From: Haplosporangium gracile
Taxonomy: Eukaryota > Mortierellomycota > Mortierellomycetes > Mortierellales > Mortierellaceae
Assembly (NCBI GenBank): GCA_015499985.1
Contig: JAAAUF010000589.1
Coordinates: 1-22,679 of the forward strand
Reading direction: 5' to 3'
Length of the DNA stretch: 22,679 nucleotides
The position numbers were made by a program, and so were the translations under genes. Below are positions 9,836-18,360 of the stretch, piece by piece. Every line of letters begins with the position of its first letter. Position 1 is the stretch's first letter. The notes beneath the pieces were generated by a model that searched no databases, was not told the DNA's origin, and worked only from the letters and a program-made list of their open reading frames with translations.

Positions 9836-10717
9836 TATGTGAAAGTGAATAGAGAAGAGAAGAGAAGGCGTTGGTGAGGAGGGCGAGAAGGAACGAAGGA
9901 AGGAGGATCAAGGTAAAGCACGCGCCGAGGATTTGTTTACCTTGCGGCTTAACGTGGCTACCTGACGCCACTATCTGCAATTTAAACGCGTCTTTTGTCG
10001 CAAATCAAAAGGTTCCAGTGTTAAACCTTTAAGTGTTAGAACAACGCGACTGCTGGATTTAAGTGCAAAAAAAGGTAGATAAAAAGTTGCCTAAGCCACA
10101 TGCTTCATGTGTTAATTCCCCTTTTTGCTCGGACAAGTTGTTCTTTCTCTATCACGAAGACATTCTAGGCACCATCATGGCAGAGCAGCAGCTAGTCAGC
10201 CTCATTGGAAAGATTCTCGCCAACCCCTTGCGCGAAGAGATAAAATAAGTTCGTAAATGCGCGCCTTGCAGATAGCAAGATCAAGGTAACTAGAACGGCT
10301 TGTTTGGTTCTTTCAAGTCGAGGGAAAACAGAGAGGTTTATCAGCTAACACTCCTTTTGTCGCGATTGGATCCGGGATATAGTGACAGGTGCAATTACGA
10401 GCACCCATCTAGTGTCGTTAACTACTTCGATCAAGAATACTGGAATCACAGTTGGACATATGATGAAGATGGATATCAATATCCTCAAGTTACCTGCCGT
10501 AGTATAAAGCCCTGCTCTTCTGTCACCCTCACTCGCTAGCCAGATCGCCAGGCGCAGAATACCACCTTGTTGCACTCATTTAAAAGAGTACGGGTCATTT
10601 TCGCTCTATATCGATTATTGGTGGTAAGTATCTTTGGTACGATGGTATGGTAGGCGTCAAGATCAAAGTGATCAGTTGATCAAATTGCCAGCCATCTGAA
10701 AGATTTCATTATTTCAG
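9836..10717. other. Intergenic region with an intron-like segment
   Basis: This covers the presumed promoter side of copy C and then plus-strand DNA leading into the open frame at 10718. It holds short plus-strand open frames (a 23-codon frame starting ATG at 10177, and 10300-10539) with no recognisable domain. Positions 10624-10717 look like a canonical intron (GTAAGTATC to TTATTTCAG). However, joining the flanks to the downstream open frame creates a TGA at the junction, so a working gene model could not be built. Confidence 0.4.
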
Positions 10718-11306
10718 AAGATTGGTACCTGAAAATGTCACCGTATCCTCCTCCCATTCTATTGGCACTACCTCAAGCATACGCCATCCTTCAAAGCAAT
10801 TCTTTCAAGGTCTACCAGCTCAACGTCCACCAGCTCAAGTATCATCAGCCCAAGTATCACCAGCACAAGAACCACCAACCCGAGAACCATCGCCTCAAGG
10901 ACCACCAATCCACAATCACAGTCCTGAGCTTACATCTCCTTCTTCACCTTCTGTCGCCTCCACTGCTTCAAGGACGTTACAAAAGACGTCAATATGTCGC
11001 CCGCCTAGCCCAAACACCAAGTGCAGGCCCAGATCCAAGCGTCAGTGCTATTATGTATATGGGTTTTCTACACAAATTGTTAGAAACATCGGTGCTCTTC
11101 CCGCCTGCAAAGGATGCAAAAAGTATATTAATCGAGGGGAATATCGGCCAATCCATAAGACGGTAACCAATCGTGTTCGTAACTTCTCGCAAGAGGTACG
11201 CTATCATATGGTGAACGCATGTATTACACTTGAATTCCAATCTTCTGAGGAGGAACTTCAAATAGCAAGAGATGAAATGCATAAACTTTTGCAGATGCAT
11301 GAGTAG
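10718..11306 (+). CDS. Unrecognised open frame with pentapeptide repeat, 5' end unresolved
   Basis: The plus strand stays open to a TAG at 11304-11306 but has no early in-frame ATG, so the start must be in an upstream exon or the gene is broken. An acceptor-like TTTCAG sits exactly before it (10712-10717). The N-terminal part is Pro/Gln/Ser-rich with seven degenerate five-residue units at 10812-10916 (LPAQR, PPAQV, SSAQV, SPAQE, PPTRE, PSPQG, PPIHN). The C-terminal part contains CKGCKKYINRGEY, a CxxC pair, then a helical-looking stretch ending in EMHKLLQMHE. Its 3' end converges on copy A. I do not recognise the family. It could be an exon of a real gene, a pseudogene, or a transposon-derived fragment. 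Confidence 0.35.
10812..10916 (+). repeat. Degenerate 15-bp tandem repeat
   Basis: Seven consecutive 15-bp units, each resembling PCCACCAGCTCAA-type sequence, encode the pentapeptides listed for the surrounding open frame. Divergence among units keeps the reading frame and often keeps the PxQ core. This weakly supports the frame having been translated. Confidence 0.65.
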
Positions 11307-11443
11307 AATAAGGAGAAAAAGGAGAAAAAAAAAATAGCGCGAAAAAACGCGTGTCCTATTTACACTAAAAAAAAGGGACTTACAATTTTTTATACTTAAA
11401 TCCAGCAGCCGCGGGGTTGAATGTCTTTTTATCATAATTTTTT

Positions 11444-13924
11444 CTACACCTGATGAAGAAATCTGTCTACTTGTGGGAAAATGCTCTTCATGAACTGAGC
11501 TAGTGTCATATCACAGGCTACCCAATCACCGAGCAACACTAGTGATGTAACCCGACGCGCCACAATGCGTTCTCGAGCTGTGGACGACGACGATAACGGA
11601 GCGGTACTGGGTTCGCTGGCGGATGTGTTTGTTGAGTAAAGCTCAGTTGAAGAGAGGATCCGAGTATGAGTAACGTCGTCCGATTTAATATCCAGGCGGA
11701 GCTTGCCCAAATTTGGACACCCTTGGAGCATCCTGAACTGGAACCGATAGGCGAATTCTCCTCCTAATATAAGAGAAACGAGCTTAGGCAACTGCCAGTC
11801 CCAGGTCCAGGCGGGTCGAATGACTACTAGTGGCGCTGCTGTCGGTCCATTTGTCGTTGAGTTGCCTAAGATGCCGTAGGATTGATTCAGCTCCTGAATT
11901 GGAGGGATATAAACTCCAGTTGAAGAACTGTCCATCGAAATGATCACGTTGCTCAGGCGCTTTGCCGAATGAAAAGTCGCAGGATTGAATGTTAAGGCGC
12001 TCCAGCCTGTCAAATTCAATACCTGGATCCTGTCTAGTCGGGCAGCAGCGCAAGGTAGAATGTCTTGAAAGCGATATTCCTGAGTCTCGTCGTCGATATT
12101 AACAGAGCAAAGATTCGGGCAGTGGTTGAAGAGATGCGGATCGATCACGAGTGCGGCATTCTTAGAGGCTATGTAAAGTGTCGAGAGTTTCGGGAGATCG
12201 ACCCAGCCTTGTCCAATATGAATCTGCCTGGGCAAGGGAGTTCTCTTGAAGTGAACTGAGACGCTCTCCAATGTGCGACTGAAGGCGAACGCAATATCAT
12301 CCAACTCGTCTGTCGCAATTGTTCTCTCGTCGGCCTCTCTTAGGACGACACTAGCAAGTGGCACCAGACGCTGATGCACTGTAGCGAGTCGGAGTGAACC
12401 CTGCGAAAGTCCGCCTTGATTGTCGTCAATCGTGAGGCTCCTAACTCCCTCCATCCGCTGTTTCTCCTTGACGGCCCACTTGAAGGTTCCCTTGCCAGGC
12501 ATAACCTCATCCAAGGTCCTCAACGACCGACAGCGCTGGAATAACTGCCCATAGTTATCGATCCAGCCCTTAGATTCTGTACTAATCAGTATGACACGAC
12601 TGACATCCGTCGCCAAGGGATGAGCCTGGAACTGCCGTAAATTAGAGCGTGTCAATTGCGTGATCCCGTGCAGAGGAGGCAATATCTGAAGGATCTCAAA
12701 CTGGACCTCTTGTCGGCCATCTCTAGGAGGGCCATCCCAGGAAGGTCGCTCGGACAAGGTTGCAGTCTTGAGCCGGTCGGGGAACAAACGAACATGCTCC
12801 TTGACAAAAGCCACCGCGGTCCTGAAGTGTTCCTGCAGACGACTCCCGGTTGATTTTGACGAATCTCCTGCGGATAAAATTTGGATGCTCTGGGAAGACT
12901 CGGTCAAGTCGTCCAAGTTAAATTGGACTCTCTCCAGCCTCACAAGTCGACCGACAACACCAAGATAGCGATTGGTGTCCATGATAGGGATGTACAACGA
13001 CTGGAGCTGCTCCAGGATCGGATTGGCAAGCCCCCAGACCGCTTCCTGGTAAAGCAAAAAGTGATAATGCATCCGGAGAGAAAAGCCCTTGAGATTGGAG
13101 CAGCGTTGTTGCTCATCTTTGTCCTGCTCCACGTACTCCTGAAAAGTCATCGAAAAGTGGGTCTTGCCTTCTTCTGGCCATATCTTTTCCATGTCGATCG
13201 ACCACTTTTCCATGGTGAGATGGCGGATATGACACATGTAGTCGACTGAGGAAGGGGTGGCTGGTCCTGCGTCCTGTCTGTCGTCCTGTTCGGAATCTGA
13301 CTCCGTAGACGTGACATTGAGGTCCGCATTGTCGGAAGATTTCTCGACATCTGTCTTCTGACATCTGACCTCTTTGTCGTCCGCACCATACTCCACGGCA
13401 CCTGGCTGCTCAGCATCTTCATCATACTCATCATACTCATCATCGTCTGTCTCTGACTCCCAAGATTCCCAAGTCTCATCACCTGAAGATTCACTCCAGA
13501 ATCCAGTCACTTTTGGTCCCCAAATAAGAGCGCGCTTGTACTCCCAATACTCTTCCGCCGCCTCCTCCTCACTCTTTTCAACAAACGTGTCTGAAATCGT
13601 CAACGCCATCGACAGGAACTTTGGCAACACCAACGACTCGGCACCACCACCACCACCACCACCGGAAGGTCTAGGGTGCCGGAGTAACATCCGCGTGAGA
13701 AGAAAACCTGTGACGGTGGCAGGGTCAGAATAACTGGGCCGCTTATGGAAGGAACTCTGAAAAGGGTTAGAGTAGAGGAAGGATAGGGCGACGGAGGAGA
13801 TGTATTTGTTGGTGAGGATGAGGGATGTTAGATCCTTTTTGTTCTTGTCTGCAGGGGGTTGGCAGATGTAGGCGATGATTAGGTGGAGGCATTCTGGAGG
13901 CAGTTGTGAGAGTGGATCCTTCAT
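11444..13924 (-). CDS. F-box/LRR-like protein (copy A), 826 aa
   Basis: This is a single-exon gene of 826 aa ending in TAG. I chose the Met of MKDPLSQLPPECLHLII (13924) because all four family copies begin at this point. The frame stays open 46 codons further upstream (to 14062) without family resemblance. Residues about 4-51 are an F-box, which by family knowledge binds Skp1 in SCF ubiquitin ligases. Residues 88-94 are a Gly run. Residues about 134-215 are strongly acidic (TDDDEYDEYDEDAE) with no counterpart in copy B. From DYMCHIRHL (about 228) the protein aligns with copy B through a leucine-rich, LRR-like region: NPILEQLQSLYIP, WVDLPKLSTLYI, HLFNHCPNL, GWSALTFNPATF, WTWDWQLPKLVSL and EFAYRFQFRMLQGCPNL. 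It ends soon after LLGDWVACD and lacks the long C-terminal tail of B. The target is unknown. Confidence 0.88.
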   Translation of the reverse strand: MKDPLSQLPPECLHLIIAYICQPPADKNKKDLTSLILTNKYISSVALSFLYSNPFQSSFHKRPSYSDPATVTGFLLTRMLLRHPRPSGGGGGGGAESLVLPKFLSMALTISDTFVEKSEEEAAEEYWEYKRALIWGPKVTGFWSESSGDETWESWESETDDDEYDEYDEDAEQPGAVEYGADDKEVRCQKTDVEKSSDNADLNVTSTESDSEQDDRQDAGPATPSSVDYMCHIRHLTMEKWSIDMEKIWPEEGKTHFSMTFQEYVEQDKDEQQRCSNLKGFSLRMHYHFLLYQEAVWGLANPILEQLQSLYIPIMDTNRYLGVVGRLVRLERVQFNLDDLTESSQSIQILSAGDSSKSTGSRLQEHFRTAVAFVKEHVRLFPDRLKTATLSERPSWDGPPRDGRQEVQFEILQILPPLHGITQLTRSNLRQFQAHPLATDVSRVILISTESKGWIDNYGQLFQRCRSLRTLDEVMPGKGTFKWAVKEKQRMEGVRSLTIDDNQGGLSQGSLRLATVHQRLVPLASVVLREADERTIATDELDDIAFAFSRTLESVSVHFKRTPLPRQIHIGQGWVDLPKLSTLYIASKNAALVIDPHLFNHCPNLCSVNIDDETQEYRFQDILPCAAARLDRIQVLNLTGWSALTFNPATFHSAKRLSNVIISMDSSSTGVYIPPIQELNQSYGILGNSTTNGPTAAPLVVIRPAWTWDWQLPKLVSLILGGEFAYRFQFRMLQGCPNLGKLRLDIKSDDVTHTRILSSTELYSTNTSASEPSTAPLSSSSTARERIVARRVTSLVLLGDWVACDMTLAQFMKSIFPQVDRFLHQV
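13642..13664 (-). repeat. CCACCA-type triplet run encoding poly-Gly in copy A
   Basis: A CAC/CCA triplet array on the plus strand encodes the seven-Gly run at residues 88-94 of copy A. It is a likely length-variable microsatellite inside coding sequence. Confidence 0.7.
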
Positions 13925-14122
13925 GCCGAATGCCGAGAGTTGACAAGGTGGAGCAATGGAAGAGTCGACTGGAGAGGTGTTGACAAGAGTAACAAAAATG
14001 GGAAATAAAGGCGCATGAAAACCATGTAAGAGTGGCTTCATGCGCATGCATGGGAAATACATAATCTTACTTATCCTGCCTTAATCAACTTCCAAAATAT
14101 TTTTTTCTTTTATTTGCTCCGA

Positions 14123-16672
14123 TCAGATTAGGGCTGAAGGAAACTCCTTCTTCAGAAAGTACATGTTCCACTCCAAATAAAGAATCACTCCCAACTCTTC
14201 TTCTTCCTTCACTTCTCCCTCACCCTTATCCCCATCCTCGTCAACATCATCCTCATCCTCATCCTCATCCTCATCCTCATCCTCATCCTCAACCTCATCC
14301 TCATCCTTATCGCCAATCAGCCCCATCTCTTTGGCACTCTCCTCAGAGGGCTCAGGCAGACTCAAATGCATTTCTTCAATCTTGTTCGGCATCGTCCTCA
14401 GCACCTCACACATCCTCTCAAGCGTATACCCCGTCACTCCTTCCTCCTCTAAATCCACTAGACCCGGAAGCATATGAATAAAGAACTGAGGTACAAGTTC
14501 ATCTGGAATCACCCAGGGTCCCATCAGCCGTACGACTTCAAGCGAGGGTGCAACAATAGCCTCCTCCTCCTCCTGCTGCTGCTGCTGCTCTGATGACGAT
14601 TCATCTTCTCGTCCTCTGTTATCGGTCACCATTGGCATAAAGAGATCGTCTCTGGAAAGAACCCGGGTAAATTGATCACTTCGATCGGTCAGTCGCATGT
14701 TCAGGTTCAGAAATTCCAATGACGGACACCTCTGGAGCATCCTGAACTGGAACCGGTACGCAAACTCGGCCGTTAGCGTGAGCGACGTCAACCGAGGCAA
14801 GTACCAATCCCAAGTCCACTTTGGTCGATCCATCCTGGTTCCTGCTTGTGGTACTTGAATTGGCGCGCCGTCGTCACTACTACCTTCCATGCTTGTGAAG
14901 TCACCCCCAAACGATCGGTCCAGCTCTGTCCTCGGCGGGATAAAGTATGCATCGACATCATCTCGTCCGATCGCAATCCACAACTTCTTGAGCGCCAAGG
15001 TTGAATGAAGTGTCGCCGGATGAAATGTCAATCCGCTCCACCCAGTCAGGTCCAGTGTGTCGAGTCGGGGAAGCTCCGCTGCAAGACATGTTCTGATATC
15101 GCGACATCGATATCGAGTGGTGTTGTCCGTGAACGAGGCGAGCATGAGGTTGGGACAGTGTCTGTACAAATGTATATCCAGTGACAATCGATTCCATGCC
15201 GCGCTGATGTAGAGGGTCGTCAAGAAGGGAAGGTCCACCCATCCTCCTCCAACCTGTAGAACCCGAGGTATGTGCAGCTGCTCGTACGTGGCCGCAGTCA
15301 TAGTTAGCTTCTTGAGTGTCTGGCTGAAGGCGAATACGACATTGTCGTCTTCGTCTGAAAAAGGCTCGTCCGACTCTAAAATGTTGAATTCCTCCAGCGG
15401 CACCAGTCCATGCTCCAGGTATGCAGGTCGAGCTTCCTGCAGTGAAGACCCTCCTACTCCACCCTGTATACTGGTGTTGGTGTTGTTGTTACTGCCTAGG
15501 CTATTCATGTCCCGCTTTTCCTGAGCAGCCCAAGCAAACGATCCTGGGCCAAGTGTGTCCATGTGAATACTCTTCAAAGCGCGACACCTCTGAAGAAACT
15601 CCCGCCCGTCGCGACGAACATCATACCATAGACAGGGCAGCGATTCCATGTCGGTGATTTCCTGAACCTGACTGAGATCTGTTGACTGGAGATGGGCCGC
15701 GACATGCAAAAAGTTGGTTTTAGATAAAAAAGTCGGTGCCTTGAGAGGAGGCAGGATCCGAAGTATCTCTAGCTTGGTCTCGACAGGACAGGTCTGGTTG
15801 AGGTCGGGCCACAGCTCAGCATCGGAACAAATCACGGTCTTGAGGCGTCCTGGAAAGAGCTGAGCGTGATCTCGGACAAACTGCACCATGGCTCTCAAAC
15901 GTCTCTCCTTCCGTGTCTGTGCCTCGCTCTCAAACTGTGGTGACATGACCATGTCGCCTCCATAATAGGCTTCTTCACTGTAGTCCACAATGTCGTCGAG
16001 TGCAAACTCGAGGTGCTCCAGATTCCCAAGACGAGCTATTGCGCCAGAATAACGGTCGAAATCAAAGACGGGGATGGTGAGAGAGTGGAGCTGCTCGAGG
16101 ATTGGACTGGTAAGGGACCAGCAGGCTCGGCGCCAGAGGATGACTTGAAAATGGTATTGGAGAATTTCTGACTCTGTCCCGAGGTTCTTTTCGTAGCAAG
16201 GCAGTAGGTTGTGGTCCCTGCATAGCTGTGTGAACTCGGCACCTTTCATGTATGCGAGCGCCCCGCGTTCATGGCAGCCCTTGGGCCAGTAGAAATCCAG
16301 ATCAAGAGCCCATGACGGCAGGCAGAGGTGGCGGATGTAGCCAGCATAGTCGAGGGGTCTTGGGGGGGTTGCATTGGTTGTTCCAAGTAGGAGAGAGGAA
16401 ATGACGGGAGGGAGGGTAGCAAGGGGGAGCTGAGAGAGGAGCATGCGGGTGATGACGTGGTCAGATCTTATTCTCGATCTGGTTGTTTGGACGGACATGT
16501 AGCCATGCATGCCCTTTCGATAGGGGTTGCCGTACAGGAAGGGTAGTGTGATAGTGGCGAGGTATTTATTGGTCTGAAGGAAGGCTGCCAGGGCTCCATT
16601 GTGCCTCTCCTGAACGAGCATCTGGAGGATGAGCTGAAGACACTCAATGGGTAACTTGGACAGCGGGTCCAT
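14123..16672 (-). CDS. F-box/LRR-like protein (copy B), 849 aa
   Basis: This is a single-exon gene of 849 aa with stop TGA. The start is the Met of MDPLSKLPIECLQLIL at 16672; 17 codons open upstream do not resemble the family. The F-box is at residues 1-48. The signature DYAGYIRHL follows near residue 108. An LRR-like series then contains SPILEQLHSLTIP, MVQFVRDHAQLFPGRLK, LRILPPL, AFSQTLKKL, GWVDLPFLTTLYI, HLYRHCPNL, GWSGLTFHPATLHS and WTWDWYLPRLTSL, ending with EFAYRFQFRMLQRCPSL. A Gln/Glu run (14561-14590) precedes IVAPSLEVVRLMGPW. The C-terminal tail has GLVDLEEEGV, a very acidic Asp/Glu repeat encoded by a 6-bp microsatellite, and the hydrophobic end LYLEWNMYFLKKEF. The predicted role is a substrate adaptor of an SCF ubiquitin ligase in cytosol or nucleus. 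It lies tandem to copy A, with 198 bp between the two coding regions, and head-to-head with copy D. Confidence 0.9.
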   Translation of the reverse strand: MDPLSKLPIECLQLILQMLVQERHNGALAAFLQTNKYLATITLPFLYGNPYRKGMHGYMSVQTTRSRIRSDHVITRMLLSQLPLATLPPVISSLLLGTTNATPPRPLDYAGYIRHLCLPSWALDLDFYWPKGCHERGALAYMKGAEFTQLCRDHNLLPCYEKNLGTESEILQYHFQVILWRRACWSLTSPILEQLHSLTIPVFDFDRYSGAIARLGNLEHLEFALDDIVDYSEEAYYGGDMVMSPQFESEAQTRKERRLRAMVQFVRDHAQLFPGRLKTVICSDAELWPDLNQTCPVETKLEILRILPPLKAPTFLSKTNFLHVAAHLQSTDLSQVQEITDMESLPCLWYDVRRDGREFLQRCRALKSIHMDTLGPGSFAWAAQEKRDMNSLGSNNNTNTSIQGGVGGSSLQEARPAYLEHGLVPLEEFNILESDEPFSDEDDNVVFAFSQTLKKLTMTAATYEQLHIPRVLQVGGGWVDLPFLTTLYISAAWNRLSLDIHLYRHCPNLMLASFTDNTTRYRCRDIRTCLAAELPRLDTLDLTGWSGLTFHPATLHSTLALKKLWIAIGRDDVDAYFIPPRTELDRSFGGDFTSMEGSSDDGAPIQVPQAGTRMDRPKWTWDWYLPRLTSLTLTAEFAYRFQFRMLQRCPSLEFLNLNMRLTDRSDQFTRVLSRDDLFMPMVTDNRGREDESSSEQQQQQEEEEAIVAPSLEVVRLMGPWVIPDELVPQFFIHMLPGLVDLEEEGVTGYTLERMCEVLRTMPNKIEEMHLSLPEPSEESAKEMGLIGDKDEDEVEDEDEDEDEDEDEDDVDEDGDKGEGEVKEEEELGVILYLEWNMYFLKKEFPSALI
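14251..14310 (-). repeat. CCTCAT microsatellite encoding an acidic tail
   Basis: Six perfect CCTCAT units (14251-14286) followed by three or four degenerate ones encode alternating Asp and Glu near the C-terminus of copy B. The unit length is a multiple of three, so expansion or contraction keeps the frame. Confidence 0.8.
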
Positions 16673-16926
16673 CGTGCTTCCTTGAAGGGGGAATGAAAAG
16701 TGAAGTGTAGCGGAATGAATCAATTAGAGGTCGACACCGTTGTGAATGGAAAAGTGAAAAGAGGAGTGGAATAAAGAAGAGAAGGAGCGAGGAAGGTGCG
16801 TCTCCTTCGTCTTTTGAATTTGCCTGGAGACATTCATAGTGCAGGGTTTTATGAGGAAAGATGCACTACCCTCTAGCTGGCCGACAGGACCGACAACAGC
16901 AGGGACGATTGAGCACACAGGAACCA
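16673..16926. promoter_or_regulatory. Shared head-to-head promoter region of copies B and D
   Basis: The 254 bp between the start codons of copy B (-) and pseudogene D (+) must contain the promoter of B and the relic promoter of D. The sequence is purine-rich on the plus strand near B, giving a CT-rich leader for B. I see no clear TATA or CCAAT box. Its regulatory role is inferred from position only. Confidence 0.4.
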
Positions 16927-18360
16927 ATGGATCAGCTCTCACGACTCCCTACAGAGTGCCTCCAGCACATCATTCACTTCCTTCCCTTCAAAGCCAGAGT
17001 CCATCGCCCCTTCTCACATCTACTCCAACCCCTTCCAAAACTCATTTCATTCAAAACGAAGAACACCACAGCAAAGGACAATGTACACCTCGGGATCCAT
17101 CAACTCTCTCGTTCGAATGCTTCTTGCTCGACACTCCAGTGATACCGGCCCCCTTCCCTAAGATCGTCTCTGTGTCCTATTAACCCGATACCTTTATCAC
17201 CAGTAACAACAGCTCACTATACTACACGACACATATCCGTCACCTCAGCTTCGGACAGTGGACAATTGCCTCTCTCGCATATCTGAGGTGGAACGTCCAA
17301 ATCCCGCCTTGCAATGGTACGTCCTCCAGGAAGATTTCCAACGTACCTACTGCCTCAACCCCCTCTTACCATCCTATCAACGCAGATTCCGTCCGCATAC
17401 AGGTGACGACGCCCACAACGACAACGACAACATATTTCGTCAGTACTTTCGAATGGTGCATTCCCGAGAGGTCAATAGGATCCTTGCAAGCCCTATCCTC
17501 GGACAGCTCCAGACACTGATAATCCCCTCGACCCGGCGCCTTGTAGGCCTTGTCTTGTCTTGTCTTGTCTACAAGAACCGGTCCAAATGAACAATACTTC
17601 ATCGCACCGTTCTTGGAAGACGAATCTGAAAAAACACCGACCATCAGCACTATGTACCAGGGATTGAGGGACGACGACAACAATGGAGGTGAGATTGGGA
17701 TCTGCCTCGCCTTGAGAGATTAATCCTCAATTCTGAGTTTGCGCTTCGGTTTGATATCCGGATGCTGAAGAAGTGTCCTGTTCTAAAGACTTTGACCCTA
17801 AACATCCACACCGCCGCAGAACATGTCCGTATATTGACCTGAGAAGAACTTCTTGAGCCGCCTCTCACTGTTACTTTCGATGAGAAAAACAGCGATTGTC
17901 AGAATTTCAGAAGTAAGAGACTTCTCCAGAAAGCAAATTGTGGCTTCCAAATTGAGCACATTAGAATTGTATGCCGGATGGTCCGTTGCATACTCGGGGG
18001 GTTTCTCTCTCCACGAGGTCCTGACAGAGACCTGCATTATTTTGACGCCCATGAAGTTGGATCGAGACCCGAAAACAATAGGTGGTGGCAAGGCAAGGAG
18101 GTTTAGGAAGTTATTGTATCTCCCTCCGAAAGCAAACATCTGGGCTAAGCGTTCTTCGTGTATGTACGCCTCTTGGTGGCGATGCGGACTGGGTAGGTGG
18201 GTTTCTGCTGTACGGCGCGGTTCCAAATGTTTTGCGACTTCAACAAATTATTGTCCATGGGATTAGCATTCACATTTTTTGCACCCATATTTTCTCAAGA
18301 ACGAGATTTATCGGCATGGTGTACACCCTATGGAGTCAAGATCCCCCAGTCGATGAATGA
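16927..18360 (+). pseudogene. F-box/LRR-like family pseudogene (copy D)
   Basis: This decayed fourth copy is on the opposite strand to the others. It begins with MDQLSRLPTECLQHIIHFL (16927), the F-box start, then loses part of the F-box and shifts frame to YSNPFQNSFHSKRR and LVRMLLARHSS, ending at a TAA near 17160. It resumes as YYTTHIRHLSFGQWTIAS (about 17220), shifts again to VNRILASPILGQLQTLIIP (about 17470-17530), and is disrupted beside a CTTGT repeat. The whole central leucine-rich region is missing. The copy picks up again with WDLPRLERLILNSEFALRF and IRMLKKCPVLKTLTLNI (about 17690-17810). A TGA follows near 17840, then IVASKLSTLELYAGW (about 17938-17983). The last open frame ends with TGA at 18358-18360. 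Similarity to copies A and B is clear segment by segment, and no splice model repairs it. Confidence 0.85.
17549..17570 (+). repeat. CTTGT pentanucleotide microsatellite
   Basis: Four CTTGT units lie inside pseudogene D at the point where its homology breaks off before the large central deletion. Confidence 0.75.

Noticed and set aside
10989..11435. 148-codon minus-strand open frame
   Set aside because: No similarity to the F-box family. It is antisense to the open frame with the pentapeptide repeat and lies downstream of copy A's stop.
13374..13733. Plus-strand Ser/Tyr-rich open frame
   Set aside because: Antisense shadow of the acidic and Gly-rich part of copy A.
14063..14122. Possible small gene between the extended frames of copies A and B
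   Set aside because: Only AT-rich spacer, suitable for the 3' end of copy B and upstream DNA of copy A. No open frame.
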